Positions 21,183 to 31,936 of a stretch of 64,000 nt of DNA are shown here, one piece after another. Position numbers and translations under genes: made by a program. The notes below the pieces were generated by a model. That model saw only the letters and a program-made list of their open reading frames with translations. It had not been told where the DNA came from and made no database searches. Every line of letters begins with the position of its first letter. Positions within the stretch are counted from its first letter, which is position 1. Source of the stretch: Lotus japonicus (lineage: Eukaryota > Streptophyta > Magnoliopsida > Fabales > Fabaceae); contig NC_080044.1 of the NCBI RefSeq assembly GCF_012489685.1, positions 47,802,964 to 47,866,963 of the forward strand. Reading direction: 5' to 3'.

Positions 21183-22446
21183 CTTCTCCTTTTTGGTCTT
21201 CCTCTTGACTTCGCTTAATCTCCTCTAGAAATTCACTTGTCACTACAACCATGCCAAACTTCATCTGTTTTGGCCTCAATTCCACTGCTAGGTTCAGGTC
21301 TCTGAACGCTTCCAATAGCTTCAGTTCCTCTATCATCATTGCTGAGACATGCAAGCTCTTTCGACTCAGCGCATCCACTACCACATTCACCTTTCCTGGA
21401 TGGTATTGTAACTTGAAATCGTAATTCTTCAATAATTCTACCCATCTTCTTTGCCTCATGTTCAACTCCTTTTGGTCGAACAGATACTTGAGACTTTTAT
21501 GGTCGCAGAACACAGTGAAGTTCGCACCATACAAGTGGTGTCTCCAGATTTTGAGTGCAAACACTACTGCTGCTAGCTCCAGGTCATGAGTGGGGTAATT
21601 CACTTCATGAGGTCTAAGTTGTCTTGACGTGTATGCTACTACCTTCCGCTCTTGCAATAGTACGCATCCTAGTCCCATTTTTGACGCGTCACAGTACACT
21701 TCAAATTCCTTTGCGGGATCGGGCAATACCAAAATCGGTGATGTAGTTAGCCTTTTCTTGTGTTCTTTAAAACTCTCTTCGCACTCCGGTGTCCATTTAT
21801 AAGGCTGATCCTTCTTCGTCAACTTGGTCAGTGGCATCGCGATCTTGGAGAATCCTTCGATGAATCTTCGGTAATATCCTGCCAATCCGAGGAAACTTCG
21901 TACTTCCGTGACTGTCTTAGGTGCTTCCCATGAGTTAACTGCCTCCACTTTCGCCGGGTCGACCGCTATTCCTGCCTTACTCACCACGTGTCCTAAAAAT
22001 TGCACAGATTCTAACCAAAACTCGCGCTTGGATAGCTTGGCGTACAACTGTCGTTCTCTTAGTATTCCCAATACTAATCGAAGTTGTTCCTCATGTTCTC
22101 GCTTGCTCCTCGAGTATATCAAAATATCATCAATGAAGATACGATTCATGTAGTCCATGAATATCGCAGGTGCATTAGTCAGTCCGAACGGCATGACTAA
22201 ATACTCGTAGTGCCCATATCTTGTCCGAAAAGCCGTTTTCGGTACGTCTTCCTTCTTCACTCGAATTTGATGGTATCCGGATTGCAAGTCTATCTTGGAG
22301 AAGACCTCAGCTCCCCTTAGTTGATCCATCAAATTGTCAATCCTAGGTAACGGGTACTTGTTCTTGATCGTTACTTTATTCAGCTGGCGGTAGTCTACGC
22401 ATAATCTCATACCACCGTCTTTCTTTTTCACTAAAAGGATTGGCGC
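21169..22446 (-). pseudogene. Family-A reverse transcriptase and RNase H
   Basis: 420 codons with RT motifs [32 protein letters not shown] (first Asp, residue 48), [13 protein letters not shown] and FIDDILIYS (Asp pair, residues 101-102). RNase H follows ([46 protein letters not shown]). Between MNRIF and FIDDILIY about ten residues normally present in Ty3 RT are missing in frame. A TGA at about 22449 cuts it from the protease part where a Gly codon is expected. The enzyme would therefore not be functional. Confidence 0.9.
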
Positions 22447-23663
22447 TCACCAAGGGGATACACTTGGCCGCACGAACTTCTTGTCCATAAGTTCCTCCAC
22501 TTGCTTCTTTAGTTCCGCCAGTTCCACTGGTGACATTCTATATGGAGCTATAGAGATAGGTCCTGTTCCAGGAACTAAGTCTATAGAGAACTCAACTTCT
22601 CTCTCCGGTGGTAACTCAGACACTTCCTCAGGGAAAACGTCGGGAAACTCCCTTGCTACGCGTATCCCTTCTATACCTATGTCGTCCCTCTGTGTCTCTA
22701 GCGTTCCTAAAAGTACGTTCGATTCGCGCTCGGACGCTTTTCCTACCCTATCGGTTCGTTTTACGCGCTTAGCGTCTCCCTCACTAGTTCCAAAAGTAAC
22801 CGTCTTTTTCCTACAATTTAGGGTAGCATCATTGGCCGCTAGCCAATCCATCCCTAATATCACCTCAAGTCCTTCTAAGGGTAAGCATACTAAAATCTGC
22901 CTAAAGGTTCTCCCTAAAGTTTTTAACCTACAGTCCCTACAAACCTTCGAGGTTCAACTGGTGTTTTTAGTCGGGGTACTTACTTCTATGTCCCATGCTA
23001 AACTTGTCACTGGTATACCTAATTGTTTGACCCTCTCTTGTGATATAAACGAATGCGTTGCACCCGAATCATATAAAACACTTAAAGGAAAACTGTTAAC
23101 ATAACACGTACCTTGGATAAGTTCCGGTGCTTCAACTACTTCCTCCAGCGTCATTGCAAACACTTTCCCCTTATTCGTGGGTCGTCCAAACTTCCGGTTA
23201 TCCTTTGGTGCAGGTGCACCTCTGCTACTTCCCTCGCCTGTTGTAGCGGTAGGGTTTGGATTCCCATTTCCGCTAGCCTGAGTACTAGCCTGCTCTCCTA
23301 ACACTACTCTACACTCTTGAGTGCGGTGTCCATTCCTTCGGCACCTCACGCAGAATGGGTTGTTCGGATTGAATCCGCTTGTCCTGTTATGGAATCCAAA
23401 TCCCCCTGTTCGGTTTCCGAACTGATTCCTCCCTTGCTCTGGTGGTCTAAAGTATGGCTTCCTTCTTTCCTCTTTCTTCTTTGGTGCCTTTTTAACACCA
23501 TGTCCCCTCAAGTACTCATTCCTGGACTTCTCATTCTCCTAAAAAATCCTACACTTCTCCACCAAGGTACCAAAGTTTCGAATCTGGTCATGTCCCACAA
23601 CAGTCCTGATGTCTGGCCTCAGTCCATATTCAAACTTGACACACTTTGAGGTCTCATCAGCCG
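22447..23663 (-). pseudogene. Family-A gag C-terminus, zinc knuckle and protease
   Basis: 22954-23511 carries the nucleocapsid knuckle CVRCRRNGHRTQEC (CX2CX4HX4C) and an aspartic protease with LYDSGATHSFIS. A frame change near 22900 leads to 22447-22863, the protease/RT linker (MILGMDWLAANDATLNC, then PDVFPEEVSELPPEREVEFS). The gag is cut at 23663 by the family-C LTR and continues at 27581. Confidence 0.9.
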
Positions 23664-25972
23664 TGTAAGACCCAAGTTTTTCAGTTTATGCCAAGTAAAT
23701 AAAATCCTATTCACGATTAGGGTTGATGTATCGTGAAGGGAAACCTGAACAAGAGTTTGCTAAATGAAATACATTTATGAAGGAGAAAGTTCAGGAAAAG
23801 TCGAAGGATTTCATCAAAGTCGATTAAAGGCATAACACGATCGTTATACGCTTAAACCTAGGGCAGAAACCCTAGCAAATAGCTAGTTTACGCTTAAAGT
23901 CACGATGGAAATTAATTCCAAAAAAAAAATCTTCAGAGAAATGTTAGAACTTCTCTTAATCCATATATCACAATTGTTTCAAGGCGAAACTCTAGGATGT
24001 ACGAACGTCCGATTCCAATCATCGGAAGTTTGCCGAAACTAAAACCCTGATAGTTCAAAACCCTAGAATCAACCGACGAAGAAGACTTTTTCTATTCGGA
24101 GCTTCAAATGAAGATTCTACACGCGTACACCTATTTCTCTTGATGATTCCAATCTTTCTTCAGAAGGAAGTTTTCTATTCCAACATTCAATGCAAAAAGT
24201 AACTTATCGGGTAAAATAGTTTTACACCGACTTTGCATTAGGCACCTAAAATACAAGGAAACCTCTTTTGAGTTTTGGATTTATGTCGCCAAAACCTATC
24301 TTAGAATTCACGGAGAATGAAGCCGGAAAAATCAGATTCGCGAAACTTTCATTTTACCGCGTTTTGCCAACCTCTATATATAGCCAAGAAATGAGAAAAA
24401 ATCACAAATCTTACCCATTTTCTTCACCAAGGCCGCGAGTTTGCTAGAGGAGGGAGAAGAGAAGATTTTCTTCATTTCTTGCTTGATCGTTGATCCAACA
24501 GTTGCTACTTGAAGGTTTCGAGGTATAGTCGCTAATCCTTACCTCTGATCGCTTTTTCCATAGCTTTTCTCTATGTCTTTCTGTGCTCATAGTTTTGAGG
24601 TTTTTGCAAAACTATCCTGATAATTCCATTTTTGATTCTAAACATCTTCCCTACGTTCTTCTGAGTATGTTTAGCTAATAATACTGCGCCGATTCTCGAA
24701 AAACTACCGTCGAGTTTCAATTCTGCTTAAAATACCCATTTTGGGGCAAAGCTTCGTCCTTTGGGCTGAAAACTATCGCCTTAGCTTAGTGCTAGTAGGA
24801 TTAGTTGTCATAAACGTCGTTGGTGACGTCCCCATCCAATTTGCTTTTCGAAATTTCAGTTTTGAATTTCTGAGCTAAAAATAATGACCAAAATACCCCT
24901 GCGACAGTTTTTGATCCGATAATTTTTCCGAGTTTAGAATACCCTTAGTTACGGCTAATGATAGCATAGGAACCAAGTTTGATCGAAGAAAAATCGACCC
25001 ACCTAATTACCTAAAGTGGCCGAGCACCCTAAGGGGGGGAGGAGGAAAATTCCTTTTTCGAAAACTTGTCCTTTCGCGCTAGATTATCGTACCTCGGAGT
25101 ATATGCTACTTCGTGTAACCTTAGTGAGTATTGATTGCTGAGTTTCGGATAGTTTTTGATGGAATTCTGTGGTTTTACTCTAAAGGTTCTTTTGAGGAAT
25201 TCTCTGAAGAACAAGGAGCTGGTTGTGAAGGAACTTTCGAGGACAACCCTGGAGAATCTTCAGGTGAGGGCTACTCATTGAATCGTTAGTTAATGCTTAG
25301 GGTCGAATGTTTTCGACATTGATTTACTGTTTATGCACTTGTTTGTGCTTGATTGGAAAAATGTTTTCTGAGGCTTCGGCTGACAATGTAGATGCTTCAT
25401 CTACTGAATGTTTTTGAGATTGAATTACATGGTACGTGCTAAGTGGGTCATGTAGGATGTGTGATGCATGCTTTATATGCTAAGTGCTACGTGGTTCTTT
25501 TAGAATGTGTTGATATATGATATGTTGGTTGATTGTGCTGATTTAATTATGTCTTACAATGATATCTGTGATTCTAAGTAGTGAGAATAGCGGGCAGGTC
25601 ATGCCGATTTTATTTTGAGATTTTGAGGAACTTTGATAGGACGAATGAGATTCGGGCCTTGTTATGGTTTTCATGGATCGAGACATTCTCTGGAGTCATT
25701 TGGGATTAGGAGATCCCGAGAACTTATAAGATTTGCGATAAGACTAAAATGATATTATTTTGTAAGGAAAACTCATAAGACATAAAACAACCTTTAAACC
25801 TTTTAGTGATGATAATAATCTCAAAGGAAGCTTAGGATGCAAATCTTAGTTTTGGAAAACGAGAAGTGTCGTCGGATCCAAGTGTTGAGAGAATTGTAAG
25901 TTCTGAGTATGTTGATACTCCTTCGCTCGTTGAGCGGTTTGTTTAGCCATCCAAGGGATGAGCCGAGAAGCT

Positions 25973-26235
25973 TCACTGAGGCGTGAGACCTTGTGAATGC
26001 GTGATACTCCACTGAGGCGTGAGACCTTGTGGAAAGCATGGATCTTCACTGAGGCGTGAGACCTCGTGAACAGCATGAAACTTCACTGAAGCGTGAGACT
26101 TCGTGCAAGTGTGTAAATTTACTGGGGCGTGAGACCCCGTGAGAGCATAAAACTTCACTGAAGCGTGAGACTTTGTGAATGTGTGAGACTCCACTGAAGC
26201 GTGAGACTTCGTGAGAGCATTGATGACTCGAAGAG
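25973..26235. repeat. Minisatellite in the family-C LTR
   Basis: Seven units of about 36 bp around the core CACTGA(A/G)GCGTGAGAC(C/T). They are imperfect and tandem. Confidence 0.88.
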
Positions 26236-26951
26236 TTATCGTGAGTGGTTGCACTCATTTTACGATTAATTGTATTTTGTCGCAGAATCGACTTTTACCT
26301 TAGGGTATTCTTTTTAGAGACAATAAGTTAGCTAGAACACGTGGCGACGTGTCGTGTGAGGTTGGAGACGTTGTTTGGCTAATCACATTGCATTCATGCA
26401 CACATAGGAGGTTAATACACGGCGTGATACCGGACCTCGGTGGATTCCAAAATGGTCATAAGACCCGGATTTCCGCGTAAGAGCGCTGCTATGTGACTCT
26501 TAGTAGCAGACCGAAATGGCAGACCTTCGGGTTTACTGCTGATCTGGCTACCTTTGTGTGGTGTAAGAGGCACGCGGGCAGAAATGGTCCGACCGTTGCT
26601 GGTGCTAGGATTGATCCGTTGATGTCCATCCGTTTCCGGAATGCATTTGGTTAACTTGGTTAACCGCCATCTGCATTTCATGCAACATGCATACTGACTT
26701 AGCTGCTGAGTGTGATTGATAATTGTTAAGTCTATTTGATGCATGCTAATTGTTATCACTGTCGTTACATTTATGGTGGAATATGCAACCCTAGGATGTT
26801 ATCCCTAGCTATAAGCCTAAGTGGCTATTCTATTATCTGTATCTATCGGTGCTATTATTTACGTAATTCTTTGGAGTTGACCCTCGCGTCTTCTGTGTGT
26901 GCTTTGGCGGACTACGCCCTTTGTCAGATGTCCATGGTGGACTAGTTCATG

Positions 26952-27089
26952 ATGGTTCACCCTTCGGGGGGAACTAGGTTTGAGATGCTGGAACAGGAGC
27001 GCATCGCGGTAGTGAGAGGAGGACGGATGGTGTTCATAGACTTGGTCGTTCTGGATTCAGATTCGGACGACGATCATGCTAGCATGTAG
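26952..27089 (+). CDS. Short ORF in the family-C LTR, acidic tail
   Basis: 45 codons starting MVHPSGGTRFEMLEQ and ending FIDLVVLDSDSDDDHASM. It sits in the slot where family-A and -B LTRs carry longer ORFs: behind the TGACCC box and about 490 bp before the LTR end. The hydrophobic-then-acidic tail resembles the tail of the B2 ORF. It may be a remnant; coding is not proven. Confidence 0.3.
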   Translation: MVHPSGGTRFEMLEQERIAVVRGGRMVFIDLVVLDSDSDDDHASM

Positions 27090-27575
27090 GTTTTAGTGCT
27101 GGTGTGAGCTCCTCGAGATGGGATTAGTGTAGGAGTAGAGTCTTAGCTCTGGCCGTCATTGTTTTCTTTGGGGACAGGGTAGTTTCCCACCTATAGCTTT
27201 TTGTGTGGTTTCTTTACGGGAATCATAGAGAGTTGGTTAGACTTAGGAGGTCTTGTTTTAGGCCATCTGGGCTAACTCGTTCTCATTTTTGAGGGTTGTG
27301 TTGCGGACACTTAACCTTTCCTTTTGGATTGTACTTATTGCCTCCGGGCGTTACTCTCTTTTACTTTCCGTCACTGGAGATTACTCGTGACGAGGTTGGG
27401 TACTTACGGCGGGGGCTGTAATTATTAATGCATATTAGTTCTATTATCTTTTGTCGTCTAGTTTTATTTCTTTCAGTTTTGGTTCTATTATCGACGAGAA
27501 AAATATATTCACGTTTTTCCGCTTAAACTTTCTTTTTGGTTACTAAAGTGACGCCATCGAAATCGGGGTGTTACA

Positions 27576-28076
27576 AGCCGCTGCACTATAATGTGGGTGG
27601 AACCTACACAGTTCCTCAAACTTAGCTGCATATTCCCCAACTGCCATCATACCTTGCTTTAGTTCCAAGAATTCCATCTCTTTCCTTCCCTTCGCATCCG
27701 CTGGGAAGTACTTTTCCATAAATGCATTATTGAAAATCTCCCAGGTTATGGCTCCATTTGCTGGAGTAATCCTTCCTCTTACTCCAGTCCACCATGTCCT
27801 AGCTTTTCCTGAAAGTAAATAACTAGCAAAAGCAACCTTACGTGGGTCAGCACATACAAACGTCTCATAAATCCTTTCTAACTCCCGGATCCACTCATAT
27901 GCTCTGTCGGGGTTGTAACCCCCTTCAAACTTTGGTGGATCTCGCTTCAGAAACTTGTCCAATTCGTGGTAGACATCCTCTTCCGCTGGTTGGTGTCCAC
28001 CTCCATTCCCAGCTCTTTCCGCTTGCTCGGTTAAGAAAGCGGTGAGTTGTTCAATAGTTCTAGCCCTTGCTGCCAT
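27576..28076 (-). pseudogene. Family-A gag N-terminus
   Basis: Starts at 28076 (MAARARTIEQLTAFLTEQAE). It contains the Ty3 gag core DPPKFEGGYNPDRAYEWIRE, KVAFASYLLSGKARTWW and FMEKYFPADAKGRKEMEFLEL, then VGEYAAKFEELCRFHPHY. It is interrupted by the family-C LTR, after which the residual reading frame enters LTR sequence. The rest is at 22954-23663. Confidence 0.9.
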
Positions 28077-28188
28077 CTTTTCCTGAAATTCACAAGGTGA
28101 TTAGTTTCCTATGCCCTTAACTACCTATTCTAGACTCCCTAGTAGGCTCTTACCCTAGGCCGACGAATCACTGCTCTGATACCAACTC
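28077..28188 (-). promoter_or_regulatory. Leader and primer-binding site of the family-A element
   Basis: The minus strand has TGGTATCAGAGC (plus 28173-28184), the initiator tRNA-Met type primer site, four bases from the LTR end at 28189. The rest is the short leader before gag. Confidence 0.88.
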
Positions 28189-28587
28189 TGTGTCACGTCC
28201 CGTTTCCAAAAGTGACGACTTCACCCTACTCCATCACTTAGGAGTGAGTACGCGACGTAAACTAGTGTACGTTTTTTTTTATTTTTCAACTTACTGTTAT
28301 CTCATTAGGCCGGGACCGCAAGAGTAAGGTATACTCGAGCATTCCCTTTTCATCCCCAGGTAATCGACCCCTCTATCCTAAGAGTGCGAGGAATAATGAT
28401 GCAGATCACACGAAACATAAATAGCATGCATAGTTGGTGGACGGATCCACCGCGTAAGTCTACAGTGAAACAAACAACACATAAGGAGGACACAGAGCCC
28501 TCAAGCACATAGTCTGGTACGGATAATCAAAATATAGAAGTAGAAACACAAATCATCATCATCATCAGAAACTCGGACCATACGGCT

Positions 28588-31500
28588 TCATCCCCTCGGA
28601 TCTTCCTCCTCCGGATCCTCCTTACTGACTCCCCCACTGGCAGCTGGCACTGACACTGGCTTTGACATAGGACCCTGCTCTGACTCTCTGTCTCCGAACG
28701 CCTCGCCTCTCTGGAATCTGCGACGGTAAACTCTGGCATCTCGGGAGAATCTAGGGGATCTCACCCTCTTGCGGGCCGTGACCCGAAAGCAAGACAAGTT
28801 CCTCCGGGGTGGAGGAGATCCCATAGACTCGTGGGTCTGCGGAACTCTCTGATCAGGAGATCCCTGTGGGCTCACCACGGTGACTGGTAAGGCTGGGACA
28901 GGCTCTTCGGTCTCCATAGGCTCGCCTGCCAGTGGGTATGGCACCTGTGGGCTGCCGGGACTCTGTGTGTAAGGCCCTAAACTCATTTTATACTATTCAA
29001 GTGGAAAATTGAATAAAAATGAAGGTTTTGACAAGGTTTGAGTTTTGACAGATTCTGGCTGTCACCTTGCGCGAATATTTATAGGGTCTTAACGACCTCA
29101 TTTGGGAAAACTTCCCTCATGAGAGTTGTAGCCCTTTAAGTTAAGAAAATTCTCCAAGTGGTTTCCGGTCATTCCGATCTCTGTAGCTCGAGATATCCTA
29201 GTTTTAGTGACGATGGTTTTGGCTGTACAGTGCCAGCGGATTAATTGTTTAATTTCTCTTTTAATTCCGATTTTACTTTTATTTTTAATGAAAATGGATT
29301 AAATTTTCATTTAGTTCAGACCTGCTTAAGTGTGTGATTAGTGGGTCTAGGGCTTGCCTTGTTTTGGGCTTAAAAAGAAGAAAAATCAAACCCTAGCCCA
29401 TCTATAGTGTAGCCGCATGTTGACAAGGGGTGAAGGGGGGAAAGAAACCCTTATTTTTCCTCCTCATGCAGAAATAGAAGTGTTGCACTCACGTAAGAAA
29501 AACAGAAGAGAAGAAAAGAAAAGAAAGAAGAGAGAAAGAAGGGAGAGGCCGAGAGAGAGAATCGAGTAAGAGAGGGAGAAGAAGAGAGGGAGCAGCCGAG
29601 AGAGAGGGAAAGGAAAGGAGAGGAGACTTGAAGAGAAGGCAGCAGCAGCCCTAGAGTTTGATCTAGAGCCGCCGCCACCTCCTTGCACCCTAGCATCGCC
29701 GGCTGCCGCACGCACGAGGAAAGGAAGCTGCGCGAGAGAGAGAGAGAGATCGAGGGGACGAGAGGGAGAGATCGAGTGGAGATGAAAGAAAGGGACTGGA
29801 CAGCAGCTGTTAGGTTGTTTCTACAGCAAAGAATCCTTCTTTTCATCAAGGTTTTGAGCAAGGTAAGGGCTGGTCTTAGGAACGGGTAGATGCCTAGAAT
29901 GTTGCCATGAATTTCTATGAGGAAAAGTGATGATCTTGAAGGTTTACGCATGATGTTTTGTGAATATAATTGTTGCTGGAATTTTTGTGCAGTGAACACA
30001 TGCTTATTAATCTATATTTGATGTACTTGCCATGGATTTATGATTTTATGTGAAACTCATATGATAACTTGCTAGTTTTGGCTTACTTTTCATTTGTTTC
30101 CAACATGATGTTTGATGATTGATCAGATCTGGAAATTTTGGGTAATTAGATTGATGGTTGAGGGCTGATCTAAGGCTAGTGCACTTGAAAAGGAAGAAGG
30201 AAATGTTTGCGAAAAACCCTAGAGCCATGTGCATGGTTCGGCCGAACCTAGTTTTAGGGTTCAGGCCATTCCTCTTCTTCGTTTTCATGCACCGGTTGTT
30301 AGACATCCCGTTTGGTTAACTTGCCATGTTTATGTGTTTGAGGAGCATGCGAGTATGGTTAGGGATACTTATGTGTTATGAATATTGCCTGACTGAGGAA
30401 CCATGAGTCGCTCATCTAGCTGTAATTCCCATTGGTGTTGTGAATATCTATTGTCGTTATTATTATTATTTGTCGTTAAAGTTGATAAGACTCTAGGACT
30501 GACTTTAGAGCGTTAAAAACAAAGAGAATGAGACTTAACTCGCTTGCAAGTAAATGTGATTAATCGAACATAGGTCTAGTGAAGACTATGGGCCATGAGA
30601 ACGATGGTGTTGTTAGAGACAAACGGTAGCTTGCACGCGAGGGAGATTTTGTGGATCGGTGGATCCTCGTGATTTGGTTGAATGCGGTCACCGTGAGAAT
30701 TGTGAATTGTGGATCATTACGTATGTACATCTGCGGATGTATGTGATTGGCCAAGGTGTTTTGGTGGGTTGTGTGAAGTGAGGATCCGTTAGCCTAACTG
30801 ACTAACTGTTAATTAAATCCCTTAAGAGATAATAAATCCACAAGAATTGATTATTGTTTATATTGTTTTCCTGTCGACCTGACCCTTGCATTGTTTGTTA
30901 TGTGTCTTATTTTGGGGGGGGGGGGGTAGATGGTGCTGACCACGATGACGGTTCACGCCAGTTCCTGGGTGATGAGACTAAATGACCAAGACAATGACCG
31001 AGTCTGGACGGCCGACGCGTCTGGAGTTTGCAGGGTTTATGTCGGCAACGTGGCACTCACAGGACGTGACAAGCTGGGCAATATTGTGGAGGAGCAATTC
31101 ATAAGCGGAGAAGTCATAGAGATGCCTTTTCCACCGGCACGGTTCCACTGCCCGGAAGACGAAGAGTCCAGAGTTTCTTCGGAGGAGACAAATCCTTCAG
31201 AGGAGACGACTGTGGATTTCCGACCAGTGATTGCAGAGCCTGTTCTTCCAGATCCTGTTGTCGAAGCACCGCCAAAGAAAAGACAATGCAGATGGCTTGA
31301 AGGTTCTGAGGGCGACACAATTGTGACTAAGAAGCCCTGAGCTTGTACTTTGGGGATCCTGGGAGTGGTTACGTCGATTTTGATTTATTTGCTTGTTGGA
31401 TATTTTAAAAATGGTTTAGTGGTTTCTATTTCACAGATATTTGGATGATTACTTTTCATATGTGGTTTTTTTTCACACATGGGTGTGACCACCACGTTTA

Positions 31501-31936
31501 CTTCCAGTACTTTATGGTTACAAGGTTCGTTTACGAGTTTTATTTCCGCATGTTTCTTTTGGTTATTGGTTTATGATGTTAATTAAAGAACTTTATAAAA
31601 TCAACGACGATTTGTCACTAAGTAAAGAGTAATAAATGAATCGACGAAAATTCTTTACGAAAACTACGTCATTTGGTTACTGCGGGACACTCGAGAAATC
31701 GGGGCGTTACACTGTGGACCAACATGCTGAGCATGGGTCGGCAGAAAGAATGAGAACACCATAGGGAGTGTCACGGGAAAGCCGATATGCCCTGCTCCTG
31801 GATTCCTGCACCACAAAATTGTGAGTCCTTGGTAAAAGCAGTATCCTGTGACTGGGTCAACATGCCAGCCAGCACGGGACGGGAAATCAGCGTGGATCAC
31901 GAGGACTGGAGGGATGCTCATTGTCACACCTGTCAT
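28588..31936 (-). CDS. LTR-encoded ORF of family A (~199 codons), interrupted by solo LTR B1
   Basis: Two minus-strand parts, 31936-31712 and 28962-28588, are separated by the B1 solo LTR. If B1 and one target copy are ignored, the frame runs through without a stop (75 plus 124 codons). The first part starts MTGVTMSIPPVLVIHADF and includes GWHVDPVTGYCFYQGL. The second is Pro/Ser/Arg-rich (RNLSCFRVTARKRVRSPRFS) and ends in an acidic tail SKEDPEEEDPRG. A TGACCCTTGC-like box (31958-31970, complement) lies about 22-40 bp upstream. A second copy at 51738-51845 keeps the acidic tail and the same stop position. I do not recognise the family. Confidence 0.5.
28968..31711 (+). mobile_element. Family-B solo LTR 'B1', TSD CTGTG
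   Basis: Starts TGTAAGGCCCTAAAC, ends CGGGGCGTTACA and is flanked by CTGTG at 28963-28967 and 31712-31716. Length 2744 bp. It holds a GAGA-rich stretch (29510-29770), the box CCTGACCCTTGC (30878-30889), a 13-G run and the ORF at 30930. A single LTR between perfect target copies means recombination between two LTRs removed the body. Confidence 0.93.
30930..31340 (+). CDS. LTR-encoded ORF of family B, intact copy (136 aa)
   Basis: An uninterrupted frame inside solo LTR B1, starting three bases after a run of 13 G. The N-terminal block (RVWTADASGVCRVYVGNVAL, then GRDKLGNIVEEQ and MPFPPARFHCPEDEE) is shared at the protein level with ORFs in B2 and B3, with many DNA differences. The middle is Ser/Glu/Pro-rich. 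The tail has a basic patch KKRQCRWLEGSEGD, seen as KKRPRNCGWLDE in B3 and KKRRLEEEVIEVSSGDED in B2, and could be a nuclear localisation signal. The shared start, block order and tail suggest a real gene of the parent element rather than a chance frame. No known family is recognised; the position in an LTR is unusual. Confidence 0.6.
   Translation: MVLTTMTVHASSWVMRLNDQDNDRVWTADASGVCRVYVGNVALTGRDKLGNIVEEQFISGEVIEMPFPPARFHCPEDEESRVSSEETNPSEETTVDFRPVIAEPVLPDPVVEAPPKKRQCRWLEGSEGDTIVTKKP

Larger units (their letters stand above)
23664..27575 (+). mobile_element. Family-C long LTR (solo) inserted in family-A gag, TSD AGCCG
   Basis: Starts TGTAAGACCCAAGTTT and ends ATCGGGGTGTTACA, flanked by AGCCG at 23659-23663 and 27576-27580. 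At 3912 bp with no pol genes it is best read as a solo LTR of a Tekay-like family. It has a TATA box (CTATATATA, 24373-24381), a minisatellite at 25973-26235, the conserved GTTTGGCTAA(C/T)CA block near 26372 and the GTTGACCCTCGCG box at 26876-26888. Short ORFs after the box are MSMVD (26928) and a 45-codon frame 26952-27089 ending in FIDLVVLDSDSDDD. Confidence 0.9.

Noticed and set aside
25973..26235. Possible CRISPR-like array (regular short repeats)
   Set aside because: Nuclear plant DNA inside an LTR; the repeats are contiguous and imperfect with no spacers.
25821..26258. Overlapping minus-strand frames rich in SRLS/SHASVK
   Set aside because: Translation of the family-C minisatellite; repeated units open all frames.
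29451..29999. 182-codon Ser/Leu-rich minus frame in B1
   Set aside because: Covers a GAGA-rich stretch; B2 and B3 do not keep it, unlike the ORF at 30930.
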